From contig NC_092806.1 of the NCBI RefSeq assembly GCF_040954645.1, positions 77,377,141 through 77,441,140 of the forward strand: DNA of 64,000 bases, given 5' to 3'. Numbering within the stretch: the stretch's first letter is position 1; every line of letters begins with the position of its first letter. Below are positions 31,400 through 41,779 of the stretch, piece after piece. The notes beneath the pieces are model-generated. The model saw only the letters and a program-made list of their open reading frames with translations, did no database searches and was not told the origin of the DNA. The position numbers and the translations under genes were made by a program. The stretch comes from Diabrotica undecimpunctata. Its lineage: Eukaryota; Arthropoda; Insecta; Coleoptera; Chrysomelidae.

Positions 31400-32350
31400 G
31401 GGCAGTTGTTCAATGAAATAATTTCGAGAATAGTTTAAAAGGTTTAGTGAAAAGTCTTGAGAAATATATCTCCGACGAATTTATTACTTCCGCTATAATT
31501 TCACTATCCGTTGGAAGATCAAAAACAATGACATCATCATATATGGCGATGAATTCAGCAAACTCGTCATCATTGTTCAGTTGGGTTAGTTCTCCTTTTC
31601 CTTGCTGTTGTAATCTCAACCACTCTGCTACAAATATTCATCTTGTTTTTGTATTTTTTTCTACTATTGTTTTTTTTTTCTACGAGTGACCAGGCTTTGC
31701 TAACTAAAAGTTTTCTGTTGTGAACTTTAAGGGACCTTATGATGCCCTGGTCCATCGGTTGCAGAACAGGTGTACAATTTGGGGATAAAAAAGAAGTTGA
31801 ATGTTTTTTAAACCGCTCATTTTAGGATTGGCTGTACAATTGTCAACAATTAAAAGAATCTTTAGATGTTACAACTCTCTGCCCCTCTTCAAAAGTTTCC
31901 CACGAAAAATCTCTGCAGTCATCCAAAATTTTTTATTAAATTTATATGTGCCAGGATTCTGAGCCACTCCTCTGAAACATCGTGGTTTTTGAGATTTCCC
32001 GATGACGAGTGACTTCCTTTTTTCGGAACCGGACATATTGGCACACGCCATTACAGTTACCCTTTCTTTTCATAACTTGCTACCTATATAACGTTTATTT
32101 TTGAATTTGAGGGTCTTATCTGGAGTAAGTTTAAAAAAAGTCCGAGCTCATCGGCATTGAAAATATTATCGCCGCTGTAATTTTTTCTTATCGTAGCCCA
32201 TAAATTCAACCTGGTGACTTCTTTGGAAGCACTCTTCGTTTCACCGCAAATTCTTCAAACCGCAAAAACAGGTAGTTGTTTGGATTTACCGGAAAAAGAC
32301 GAACCTGCTTCGAAAATCTTTATTTTTCAGCATAGTAGATAGAGTGGAAC
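31400..32350 (-). pseudogene. Second pogo/Tigger-type transposase fragment, inverted
   Basis: Minus frames: GDNIFNADELGLF-like residues near 32150 (first catalytic Asp region), VMACANMSGSEKRKSLVIGK, SQKPRCFRGVAQNPGTYKFN, WMTAEIFRG (about 32040-31880), degenerate LIVDNCTANP near 31830, and MDQGIIRSLKVHNRKLLVSK (31755-). The blocks match pogo transposase in order with frame changes. It stands head to head with the + strand fragment and is a different copy. Confidence 0.82.
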
Positions 32351-32566
32351 TTGAAATTCCTTGTTCACTTCGAACTTCTACTTTCTTCTAGTAGAAGTAG
32401 TAAAGTAAATAAGTAAATGCCTTTCTTTTAGAGTGTTTCTCTTAGTGTGTAATCTGTGTAATCTACAACACAATCGCGAAAAAAAAAACGATCTATGTGT
32501 AATAACGTGCTTCACTGAAATTTTTTAATGCCTCTTAAGTAGTTTATTATAGTTTATTAGGTGTCG

Positions 32567-32567
<1 letters not shown>

Positions 32568-32615
<48 letters not shown>

Positions 32616-32639
32616 TATATATATATATATATATATATA

Positions 32640-32706
<67 letters not shown>
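32568..32706. repeat. (TA)n tract with CTATA interruptions
   Basis: About 139 bp of TA repeat interrupted by ACTATA at 32615 and 32641. Confidence 0.95.
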
Positions 32707-32709
<3 letters not shown>

Positions 32710-32712
<3 letters not shown>

Positions 32713-33420
32713 CCAATATATATGTAAATAATAATTATAACTGTACTAAGCAATTAATTTTTAAAATAATATGGTAATACTGTAAGACGTACGCAAAATT
32801 TATTTAAACCATGATTTTTTTAAATTTTATGCATATATACCAAATTAAATGTCGTTATAATAATAGTAAATCGGTATTTGATACACGTACAACATGTGCT
32901 AGTAGTTACGTGATAAAATAAAACAAAAAAATCGAATTTTTTAGAAAAAATTTTTTACAATAATAAACAAGTTGTATGGTTAAATACATAATTTAATAAC
33001 AAACAAATTACACGTTCATAAAGTACGCGAAAAGTAGATATAAATTAAAAAAAGAAATATTAAAATCCATTAATCTGCTCTGGATATATAAGTGATGATT
33101 CCACCAATCGTTTCGAAATTTGTATCACATATTATTAAGCATAACAAGACTCAACTTTGAACTTTGAAGCACTAGAACAATTTTTGCAATAGTTATAAAT
33201 AAAATAATGTTTTCAAAATTTTGTATTTTTTTGTATTTATTTATACAAGCAGGTATCTAAATTTTTGCAAATCATCATTTTGGAGCTTTTTGCATGTTTT
33301 AAAGGATGGTTATGTCATTAAACCTCCAAAACATTATGTTTTTCAATGATAAAATAAAAATGCCAAAAAGTCCATTGTTTTACACTAATTTGTTTATAAA
33401 TAAAAATTATTAATAAACCC
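32710..33420. other. Intron, AT-rich
   Basis: No feature recognised. Confidence 0.5.
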
Positions 33421-33870
33421 ATGCAGGAAATTGTTAGAATATATTTGTATAAGTATTATACATCAAAAAAATCTTTCAGTACCCTGGCTTTTTTGAGTGT
33501 CACGAACAGGGTAGATTTTTGCCTTAGTTTCCAGGTATAACAGTGGAATGTTGCTTTTCTAAAAGAACACTGTAATATGGAGCGTTATCCATCACAATTA
33601 ATGATTGGGAATTTATTGTTCACTTATCCATTTAGCGAAAATTTCGTTGTTCATTTCCACATGATAATCAGCTACTTTAGATTTTGAACAAAATAATAAA
33701 CTTGCTTCAGTAACAAATCTTTGCGAAAAACCATCGCGAACAATTGTAAAACGTTTACCATCGTACCCTTCTGGTTTAGGTACACTTTTAACACTGTTAT
33801 CGTGCCAGGAAATTGTTTTATTTCCCTTTGAATAAATCCACATTTCGTCCAAAAAAAAACAAGGTCTCTA
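33420..33870 (-). pseudogene. Tc1/mariner-type (IS630-like) transposase fragment
   Basis: A minus frame of 79 codons reads MDEMWIYSKGNKTISWHDNS, GKRFTIVRDGFSQRFV and YHVEMNNEIFAKWISEQ, then a stop, then SLIVMDNAPYYSVL (33605-33560). The pattern is that of an insect DDE family in which '(Y)LDETW+......K.W.D.S' is followed by 'DYH.EMN...F..W' and '+IVMDNA.YHS'. Both visible Asp residues are kept, but the stop and the lost ends make it nonfunctional. Confidence 0.78.
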
Positions 33871-33879
33871 AGATGTAGA

Positions 33880-34325
33880 CACAAAATAAACAAAGAAGAC
33901 AAAGCTCATGAGAAGCAAGAAAAAGAAGCAAGGTCAGCTCTACGTCAACCAAACCCAATAGACAGAGTGATGCACTATAACTATCTCGGCACCATAATAA
34001 ATGAAGAAAGGAATAATAGAGCGAGTTCTTATCTCCAGAGAAGATAAGAGCTCGCATCAGAAAAGCTAGATCCCTTTCAACCGGATGATCAAGAGTCATA
34101 CGCTTTCCTGGTGTAAAAGTAAGAATGCTGCTATGCTACGTCTTCTCTGTTCTGTTCTGTGGCTATATTGGATAATATTTAAGATACGGTGAACTGACCA
34201 AGTCACAAATGAGGAGGTCCTCAGACGAATGAAGAAAAACGGAGAGAGACCACCATCAAATCTCGAAAGCTACAGTACTTAGGACACATTATGCGAAATG
34301 AATAAATGGAATGGGCACAAAAATA
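33880..34325 (+). pseudogene. LINE RT C-terminal fragment
   Basis: + frames read RVMHYNYLGTIINEERNN, then, shifted, KLQYLGHIMRNE near 34285-34310. These are the '.YLGT.I....' and 'L.YLGH+MR.E' blocks of RTE-like LINEs. The segment between carries stops. Confidence 0.8.
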
Positions 34326-34393
34326 AGATGTAGATTTTGTAAGCGAATTTTTTATTTGTAAATTGGATATTTCATATTTAGATTTAAAAAAAA

Positions 34394-34500
34394 TTTTATT
34401 ACTGATGATGGAACATGGATTCCGAAATGGTTTTGTGATATAGCCCGATTGGGTTTTTAAATTATATACCTTTTATAAAGGATTTTTAATAAAATTTTTT
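34394..34500 (+). repeat. Dispersed repeat end, copy 2, with hammerhead-like core
   Basis: The CTGATGA (34402-34408), a GGAA...TTCC hairpin, GAAA (34424-34427) and following 'agcccgattgggttttt' match copies at 1-140 and 38920-39065. Stem III can pair only partly. Confidence 0.6.
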
Positions 34501-34612
34501 GTGATATATGGTATACAGCTAACTACAGGAACTTAGATTCCTTGTGGAATTTAGATTTTAGTTATAGAAGCTGCACTTATGTTGTACATTGCCTAATTAC
34601 TATTTATTGTAG

Positions 34613-34894
34613 GGTTATTGCGATGTTTTCCTTAAATGTAGAGCAGTTGACGCCGACGGACCATTAGTTCGTCTTATGAATCTCCTTTTGAATAAAGAGA
34701 CTTTGATAACCGTGGCTCAATGGATTACCGAATATTGGTGGGCAGTACTTTTAATGGGAATCGCCTTTATAATCTTTATGGGGCTTTTCATAAAGTGTTG
34801 CGCAGTACATACTCCGTCGTCTAATCCGAAACTGAAAAAGGCCCAGAGGATTAGTGATACCCTAAGAAGGCCTATGAATACTCTTCGAAGAATG
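34613..34894 (+). CDS. kuz: ADAM10/Kuzbanian exon: stalk, membrane segment, tail start
   Basis: Acceptor tttattgtag at 34612 and donor ATG|gtaagt at 34894/34895; 94 codons. It starts GYCDVFLKCRAVDADGPLVR, matching the ADAM10 'GYCDVF.+CR.VDADGPL.RL'. A membrane-spanning stretch EYWWAVLLMGIAFIIFMGLF is then followed by IKCCAVHTPSSNPKLKKAQR, very close to the conserved ADAM10 juxtamembrane tail '(S)VHTPSSNPK'. TLRRPMNTLRRM follows. It is the strongest evidence that the gene is the ADAM10 ortholog (kuz) rather than another ADAM. Confidence 0.97.
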
Positions 34895-34978
34895 GTAAGT
34901 TCTATTTTGTCTTCTAGAAATCCATTGGTATTCAAAGTTAAAACATTACGTATTGCAACTTTGTTTTTATCGGTTCAC

Positions 34979-34980
<2 letters not shown>

Positions 34981-35046
<66 letters not shown>
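34981..35046. repeat. (TA)n microsatellite
   Basis: About 66 bp of TA repeat directly bordering the 3' end of a Penelope-like copy. Confidence 0.95.
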
Positions 35047-35049
<3 letters not shown>

Positions 35050-36115
35050 TTGGATGGGTTGGAGTAAATAAAAAGGGCTATTAGGTAACTATTTTTTAAC
35101 TCGAGCTTTCAATTGTGTTTACAATCATTTTCAAGAGCTGCTAAAAAAAACAAAATATCTTACAAAGTAGAACTAGAAGAAAATATATAAACTCACCAAA
35201 TAAAATTAGTTTACAATAGTTAATAAACTTATACTGTTAAACATATTTCAAAATACTATTTTAAAAATTAGCTTATCTAATAAATGTTTCTTTTAAATTT
35301 TGTAACATAATTTTGAAAACTTTTTTAACACAAAAACAATTGAATTTATAAATAAGTTAGAATAGCGACCAATTACAAATAAGCCTCAATGTCATGAATG
35401 CCAACTTACAATTTTCATTTTTGACAATTGTATTGCCAAAAAATAAAATTTTGTTTAAAATTTTTTTTTTATTTAGTAATAAAAAAGAAGATTTATTAAT
35501 CATTGATAGATGCCTGAAAAAATGTAACAAGTATATGGAAAATTAAATTAAATAGTGATATTTTACTGGTTTTATAAATAAACTATAGAGAAATAATATA
35601 ATTATAAATTTTGCTTAGATTTTGAATTTCTGATCTTTTGTTTAAATTATTATCATTTCTGCTAATACAAACCATTTCTAAAAAAGTCCTTTTAAATGTA
35701 TTACTTCCATTACACAAAATTTTAATGGTATCAAAATCCATAATATGGTCTTTGTCGATTACATGCTCTGCTAAAGCACAAGATGGTTTTTTAATTTTAC
35801 AATCACTTTTGTGGGAAATAATCCGATTTGAGAGATTTATTCCGATCTCACCAACATACACAGCTTCACACTGAGTACAACCAATGCTGTATACTACATT
35901 TGTTTTATCTAATGTGTCTATAGTATACTTAGTTTTGGAATATAAAAATGAAATAATTTTGATGTTCTTTGTTACTATTTTTATATTGTCAATAACCTTT
36001 AGTGTTTGTATTAATTTAGGTATTAATGAAGGTATAAAAGGTAGTGAATGATAATAGATGTTCTGATTTTTGGATACAATGTTCTGAGATTTAGCAAAAA
36101 ATGGTGTTAAGTTAT
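35047..36115 (-). pseudogene. Penelope-like element, 3' part with GIY-YIG
   Basis: A minus frame is open from about 36113 to 35583. It reads NIYYHSLPFIPSLIP, KYTIDTLDKTNVVYSIGCTQ, CEAVYVGEIGINLSNRIISH and FDTIKILCNGSN, then FLEMVCISRNDNNLNKRSEI. The 'VVYSIGC..CEAVYVGEIG' piece is the GIY-YIG core. The RT domain is missing (5' truncated). The 3' untranslated part runs to the (TA)n tract and holds a degenerate hammerhead at 35098-35139. A related copy is the nested one at 40600-51370. Confidence 0.87.
35098..35139 (-). ncRNA. Degenerate hammerhead-like motif at Penelope 3' end
   Basis: Minus strand: stem I AGCTC (35135-35139) with GAGTT (35098-35102), altered core TTGAAAA, stem II GATTGT/ACAATT, intact GAAA, minimal stem III AG/CU and NUH = CUC. 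The layout is correct but the CUGANGA box is altered. Confidence 0.5.
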
Positions 36116-36119
36116 TTAA

Positions 36120-36650
36120 ATATAAGACTACTCACTGGCCCTTACCATCCCGGCCAGTATCAAAGACGCACCAGGGTTGGCATCCGTCTTTCGAAGGAAG
36201 TTCAGTCGAGTTGCAGAACTTCAATGCCAAGTGCCAGCTCCCGGGAAAGCCTTGAAACTCCAAGATGCATCACGTTACCTTTTCTACCTGGTAACAAAAG
36301 ACACTGCCTGTGACCAACCTACCTACCGAGATGTATGGGAAGCCTTACTTTAGTTGAGAGAGCACGTACGAGTGTCCGACGTGAAAAAGTTAGCCATGCC
36401 AAAGTTGGAGTGCCGCCAATTAGACTGGAGGGTTATCCGAAGTATGGTGGAGGAGATATTTAAAGACACCGAAGTCCAGGTGTTAGTCTGTTGCAATCCG
36501 TATAGTTACTGGTGCGGAGAGAAATCCGTCCCTTGTCATTTTTTTACAACTGGAAGTTGTAAAAGAGGGTCCAATTGCCGATACCAGCATACCGTTCCAG
36601 TTCCAGTCTCGACAAGGTTCCAGGAGGAACCATCTTTTAAGAGGGGGGCA
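36120..36650 (+). pseudogene. Macro-domain plus CCCH zinc-finger ORF of an LTR element
   Basis: The + frame reads GLASVFRRKFSRVAEL, LKLQDASRYLFYLVTKDTAC, PTYRDVWEALL (then a TAG stop near 36346), KKLAMPKLECRQLDWRVIRS, MVEEIFKDTEVQVLVCCNP and CHFFTTGSCKRGSNCRYQH. The first part follows the OARD1/TARG1 type of macro domain ('G+A..F+.KF..V.EL', 'RY++YL+TK....KPTY..+..+L', '+MP+.GCGLD.L.W..+..M+EE+F'), here with the glycine-rich loop replaced by LECRQ. The second is a C-x7-8-C-x5-C-x3-H finger. It ends at a polypurine tract (GAGGGGGG) and LTR start, so it probably was the 3'-most ORF of an LTR retrotransposon. Such enzymes remove ADP-ribose adducts; a role here is inference. Confidence 0.75.
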
Positions 36651-36651
36651 A

Positions 36652-36945
36652 TGTTACGATAAATGTGAGTCATACCCTAAGCTGTAAACACGGGTCCCCG
36701 CTTATACCTGCTATTGGAACTTTCCAGATGAGGATCGAACAATATCGTTGGCGTCCCGACCGAAGGTTAAAGAAGCAGGCACAAACTTCTAGATAAAGAA
36801 ATCAGGTATAAAACGGACGATTTGAGATTTAAAGGACAGTTGAAAACAAGATTAATAAATTGTTCGCGCGGCTATTTAAATTGTAACCGGTGTGAATGTT
36901 TTAAATAAATTATATAAGTGTAAATAAATTAATATTTTTACGAAC
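36652..36945 (+). repeat. LTR of the macro-domain retroelement, truncated
   Basis: It begins TGTTACGATAAATG right after the polypurine tract. It contains AATAAA-like signals (36843, 36904) and fades at 'tttttacgaac', where minus-strand Gag sequence of another element begins. The 3' end and target duplication cannot be defined. Confidence 0.65.
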
Positions 36946-38148
36946 TACTTTTCGCACCATTTCTTCCAGACGTTCATCTTTTGGTTCGTTGCCTTCTTCA
37001 ATGGTTCTTGAATCACTCGATGGCTTCGTGAAGTTTGACTAGCTGTTTCATGTTCCAAGGCAATAGCGAGCGCTTCATCTAGAACTTTCGGTCTTGCTAG
37101 TCGTAAAGCTTTCTGTAATTCACTTTCTTTTAACCCATTGACGAAGGTATCTACAGCAATTTCTTCCAAAATGTTGTCTGGTACCTCCGGATAAACCAAC
37201 CGCACTATACGAGCAACATCTGCTTCAAACTCCTGCAAATTTTCACTTGCTCGTTGAATTCTACTTCTTAGTTGCGCCTTGTAGACTTGTTGTAGATGGA
37301 CATCTCCGTAACGTTTGTCTCGTCGAGTGAACAAGGTCTGGTAACATTTTTCTTGGCCCTTAGGAATTGATCTTAGGATATCCGCAGCATCACCTCGTAA
37401 AGCAGCAGTCAAGGAAACAGCCTTTTCTTGTTCTGTCCAATGATTGGCTGTCGCAATAGCTTCAAATTGTCTGAGGTATATGGACCAAGAAGACTTTCCA
37501 TCAAATGGTGACAATGTGAATCTCATATGATGTGTCATTTCGTCTCTAGGTGATTCTTCTTTCGCTACCGGATCTAAAACTATTGTAGCACTAGCTACTG
37601 TTGGTAGCTCTTTCGTGTTAGTTATCATGGTCTCTAACTGTTTGATCTTCTCTTCTACGTCTTCTATCTTGTCGTTTACATTTTTCTGTATCTTATCGAA
37701 TGTTTTAGAAACTTCTTTAAATTTCTCATTGCTCTTTCTAGAATCTAGAATCTTCTAGAAACATTTTCGAGTTTCTCGTCGTTTTGTCTAGCTACTTCTT
37801 TTATAATTTGAGACGTTTGATCGAATCTTTCATCATTTTTTTTTTAGAAGTTTCTTCAATCATTTGCGAGACGTTTTCAAATTTATTATCAATTTTTTTA
37901 GAAGTTTCTTCAATCATTTAAGACGTTTCATCGAATCTTTTGGAAACATTCTCGAATTTTCCATTAATTATTTTAGTTAAAACGGCTTCTTCTGCTGACT
38001 GAAACTGAAATGTCTCTGGATCGTCTCCATTCTTGCTAAGCACAGTCTTCAGTCGTTCTTGGAGTAACTTCTTGGACCCACTGCAGTCTTCATCGCGTTC
38101 TTCTAGTTGCTCACGCAACTGTTTTACTGAAAGTTCTACTAGCAGCAT
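36945..38148 (-). pseudogene. LTR-element Gag with N-terminal SAP motif
   Basis: On the minus strand from 38148: MLLVELSVKQLREQLEERDE followed by DCSGSKKLLQERL, a SAP-type DNA-binding motif; then degenerate repeats of 'ENVS.MIEETSKKIDNKF' type (37640-37930, probably a coiled coil); then from 37628 the capsid part with FTLSPFDGKSSWSIYLRQFE, LTAALRGDAADILRSIP and LEEIAVDTFVNGLKESELQK. This is a Gypsy-type Gag. A frame break separates the two halves. No zinc knuckle, protease or RT follows: the element is cut at about 36945 where it meets the neighbouring LTR. Confidence 0.85.
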
Positions 38149-38306
38149 CTTTGGTCAGGCACACATGTACTTTTTAAACGTTCTTTCGTACAAAGATCAC
38201 TACCGAACTACGCGGATGTTCCCGACGAATAATACTTTTTAAAAGTTCAAAAGTCTTTTTCAAAAGTCACTGCTTAATTTATTTTTTTTTTACTCAATTA
38301 TCCTTA

Positions 38307-38318
38307 CACCGGACACCA
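38307..38318 (-). other. Primer-binding site candidate
   Basis: TGGTGTCCGGTG on the minus strand, two bases after the LTR end CTCGCTACA. This is the usual place for tRNA priming in Gypsy elements. The tRNA was not identified. Confidence 0.6.
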
Positions 38319-38320
38319 TC

Positions 38321-38596
38321 TGTAGCGAGATAAAATAAAACGAGCGATGCGAATTTATATAAATATATTTATATATAAGTTTACAGCACGATTATCTCTT
38401 ATCAACTAAACTCACTCATAACATCGTTACATATATATACCAAAAAGTATTATTCTCAAATCTTCTGGGGTAAACCCACCTCTAATTCGTTGTTTGACAA
38501 ATGGATTTCTACAGCGCTCGATACATCGCGAAGGTTCTCGATGCCATTTCGAGATGCAACCGTTACATAGGCCATGCCGAAAGCATGTTCGTAACA
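38321..38596 (-). repeat. LTR of the SAP-Gag Gypsy-type element
   Basis: 276 bp from TG to CA on either strand (minus: TGTTACGAACATGC ... CTCGCTACA), with TTATATATAAATATA as a possible promoter/polyadenylation region. It is followed by the PBS and Gag, which gives the order LTR-PBS-gag. Confidence 0.78.
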
Positions 38597-38604
38597 ATAT
38601 TTAA

Positions 38605-38725
38605 GTCTCTAATAACATATTTATCAACGTCTGTTTTGCCTTGCAATTCTTAGAAGGCACAGCTTTAAGCAAAAATCTGAATTTGGTTTCGAAAATTAGT
38701 TTACGGATTTTGATATTTAAGTGTT
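38605..38725 (+). repeat. Fragment of the 363-bp retrozyme-like monomer
   Basis: 'gtctctaataac...tttatcaacgtctgttttgcc.tgcaattcttagaaggcaca...aagcaaaaatctgaatttggttt' is the reverse complement of 27615-27740. It lacks the ribozyme part. It proves that the monomer is a dispersed family. Confidence 0.8.
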
Positions 38726-38740
38726 TGTGTGTATTTAAGT

Positions 38741-38766
38741 GTTGATAACAACCTGTTGTTATCAAC
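38741..38766. repeat. Perfect 12-bp hairpin
   Basis: GTTGATAACAAC, a 2-nt loop, then GTTGTTATCAAC. It adjoins the monomer fragment. Confidence 0.85.
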
Positions 38767-38919
38767 AGGTCCTCGAAGACACTTTGTCTCAGGATCAAGT
38801 AACCGATGTAGAGCCATACGTTGCCATGTTACCAATTCTAACGGTAACTTAAACATCCTAATTTTTAATAGTATATAATGTAACATATTTGTAAATGTAT
38901 AACATTTAAAGGGTTTTTA

Positions 38920-39065
38920 CCCATATATTTTAGTGGCTCATAGCATGTGCACTTTGTTACACTGATGATGGAATTTATATTCCGAAATCGTTCTGTATTT
39001 GTGATTTAGCCCGTTTGGGTATTTTATTTATACCTTTAACAAAAAATTTTGAAATAAAAATTTTT
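38920..39065 (+). repeat. Dispersed repeat end, copy 3, with hammerhead-like core
   Basis: CTGATGA (38962-38968), stem II GGAAT/ATTCC, GAAA (38984-38987), then TCG...TGAT able to form stem III (AUCG/UGAU) with NUH = AUU. 'GGCT' upstream and 'AGCC' downstream are kept in copies 1 and 3 and could form an outer stem I. It is the best-preserved of the three copies. Confidence 0.6.
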
Positions 39066-39914
39066 TTGTTGTAAAGTGTAGAACATTTTTATAATAAATA
39101 AAGTCAATAAATTAGATTTATAAAACAGTTCAATATTTAAAACGATATAGCGATACTAGTAGGCGGGACCACGAAATATTCGTTTTGTATGCCTTTGTTA
39201 AAATTATTGTATTTTATAGTACATATATATTATCGTACTTACATATTGAACAAAAAACTAACAAAGTAGAAAAATATAATATTTAATTTTTTGTAAAAAA
39301 ACCAAGACCAATAAACAAACGAATTATTTAAAAGAAAAAAACTTGAAAGTAAAAAAATATTCGAACATCAAAGTAAAATTTCGATGTTCGAAGTTTTTTA
39401 ACTATGGATATACAGCCAACTCCCGGGAATTATCCCTTTTTAAGTTTAAAAAAATATTCACTATTCAGTTAATGCCAAGTCAACTTCTTGCATGCTTTCT
39501 TGGGGCATGTCAAGTTAAATATTATGTTTATATGGGTTTAACCCACAATGGATTGTAATGAAAGTTACATTTTATAATTGTTGGACGTTTTGAAAATGAT
39601 GAAGTTTGCTCTAATAAAAATGCTTTCCAAAAAAAAATGTAAGCCCTGTATTAATATAAATTATTTAAATTATGGTCTTGTATGTTTTTGCTACTCCCGA
39701 ATGTACAATTTTTGTTGGTTAAGAAATATAACTAAACATTTTCTTAGACCTGTCGATTACCTAGAGTAATACGAAAATGGTTTCTGCAAGTTATCTGGTC
39801 AAATTGTCTTTTAGAACACAACTCAAAACAAGACTAGTATATTTAGGCATTTAGTAAACCTAAATAAACGCAAAAAATGTTTTTTGTTTATTCACGATTT
39901 GCTTGGATTTTTAG
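39066..39914. other. Intron, AT-rich, with one perfect inverted repeat
   Basis: Perfect 10-bp arms TTCGAACATC (39360-39369) and GATGTTCGAA (39383-39392). A block at 39400-39560 is richer in GC and may be a MITE end, but I cannot define it. Confidence 0.5.
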
Positions 39915-40062
39915 AGGTATCCCGCTGGAGGGCCCCATCACGCCGGGGGAGCACCTGCTACGAGTAGAAGTCGAAGGGATCCTTCTAGTCGTCCGTCAGC
40001 AAGTCAAGCGGGACCTAGGCCAGGATACGGGGAAGGTAGAGGCCACTACCACGCTCCCAAAG
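39915..40062 (+). CDS. kuz: ADAM10/Kuzbanian exon: cytoplasmic tail
   Basis: Acceptor gatttttag at 39914 and donor AAAG|gtaaaa at 40062/40063; 148 nt, phase-compatible with the previous exon (starts on a codon boundary). It reads RYPAGGPHHAGGAPATSRSR, RDPSSRPSASQAGPRPGYGE and GRGHYHAPK. The GC content is much higher than in the surroundings and the composition (Pro, Gly, Arg, Ser) suits an unstructured tail. The alternative acceptor two bases downstream would meet a stop, so this one is chosen. The next exon would start with two bases of a Gly codon; it was not found in the window. Assignment rests on phase, splice sites and composition, since tails vary between species. Confidence 0.82.
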
Positions 40063-40274
40063 GTAAAAAATTGTTAAGCTTATCAAGTGACAAATGAGAA
40101 ATAGGTTGCACGTGCGAGTCCATTTCAATAAGGTCAGAGAAATAAATATTAGACTTACAATCAGTTTATTGTACCTTCAACAACATTTTTCGAACACTTA
40201 ACTTTGCTGTTCATCGTCAGGTTCCGGTAAGGTTACTTAAATGATGCCGATATAAGGAATGTAGTTATGAAGTA

Positions 40275-40339
<65 letters not shown>

Positions 40340-40340
40340 T
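40063..40340 (-). repeat. Penelope-type repeat end with hammerhead-like core and (TA)n
   Basis: The reverse complement of 40100-40262 matches 56120-56260 ('ataactacattcctt', 'atttaagtaacc', 'gatgaacagcaaagtt', 'aataaactgattg'). In both, a (TA)n tract (here 40270-40338) adjoins. The motif at 40188-40220 (minus) has CTGACGA, stem II GAACA/TGTTC and GAAA. A convincing stem I was not found. Confidence 0.6.
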
Positions 40341-40410
40341 GTCACTATTTTTCCGGGTTTGACTCCGCGTTGTAACAACGCGGAGTCAAACCCGGAAAAA
40401 TAGTGACAGC
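40338..40410. repeat. 73-bp perfect palindrome between (TA)n tracts
   Basis: Two 36-bp arms around a single central A are exact complements (ends GCTGTCACTA.../...TAGTGACAGC, centre CGCGTTGT-A-ACAACGCG). Beyond it, 'acatatagctcccgcggaaa' (40411-40430) is mirrored by 'tttccgcgggagctatatgt' (40541-40560) across a (TA)n tract, and a third copy of 'ccgggtttgactccgcgtt' lies at 40576-40594. The whole is an inverted duplication of one repeat end. Confidence 0.95.
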
Positions 40411-40440
40411 ACATATAGCTCCCGCGGAAACCTCAAAACA

Positions 40441-40442
<2 letters not shown>

Positions 40443-40528
<86 letters not shown>
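40443..40528. repeat. (TA)n microsatellite in the centre of an inverted duplication
   Basis: About 86 bp of TA repeat bounded by the mirrored 'ctcccgcggaaa' arms. Confidence 0.95.
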
Positions 40529-40538
<10 letters not shown>

Positions 40539-41684
40539 AATTTCCGCGGGAGCTATATGTGGTTTCAGTTGTTTTCCGGGTTTGACTCCGCGTTAAATAG
40601 TTTTGGATTTTATAAAAACCATTGTTTTGACGACGTTTTGGCAAGGTCACACTTGCCATTGTCAAGTCAGATTAGTTCTGCTTCTTCTTGATGTTCGCCA
40701 AGAACATTATTTGAATGTTAATAAAAATTTTTGGATTTAATATATGTTTCTCTTTTTGAATTTTAAAAATTATTTGAAAAATTATTTAAAAAATTTGAAT
40801 TTTGATAAATTATTATAAACAAAATAAGATAGCAGCCAATAGGAAGACAAATAACTGTTAATGTTATAAAAGCCAACCTTAAGAGAAAATTAATTTATAG
40901 TATAATTTTGTTTTTGAGAATTATGTTGCCAACATGAAAAGATTTAACAAGAAAAAGATTTTTTTTATAATTTACAGATACCCGAAAGAATGTAACAATT
41001 ATATGGAAAATAAAGCTATCAATGTAATGTTTTGGTGGTGTTATGAATGAATTATAAAGGAATAATCTAGTTATAAATTTTACTTGTATCTCTTGTTCAA
41101 ATTATTATCAGTTTTGCACACACACCATTTCTAAAATGCTCCTTTTGAATTTATTACCTTCATTACATAAAATTTGAATGTTGTCAAAAACCATGATGAT
41201 CTTTGTCAATTACATGCTTTGCCAAAGCACAAGATTGTTTCTTTATTCTACAATCACTTTTGTGGGAAATAATACAATTTGATTGATTCCTCCCAGTTTC
41301 ACCAACATATACAGCTTCACACTGAGTACAATTAATGCTACTTAAAGGTTTTCACTAACGAAGGTACTTTTTAAAAAGACCCTTTTTATTAACGTTTACA
41401 ACTTATTGCACTGATTTATTGATTGAAAATAACTGAATTTAGTTACAATAATATTTCTTTTATATGAAAATTAAATCCTGACAAAACTGCTGATTGGGAT
41501 TGCTGACCTCCGGGGTTACTGCTCTGATTTCTCCATCCCCTTCAGAAGATTTTTGTGGGATGAAAAAAAACTGAAGGCATAGATTTTGGCTTATCCATAT
41601 CTTCCTCTTGTTCTTCTTCAGTTTTCTGCTTTTTCCATAACTCTCGTAATTTGTAAATCAAAATAATGATAAGGGCTGTTGCCA

Positions 41685-41762
<78 letters not shown>

Positions 41763-41779
41763 GGTGTCCATATATGATA

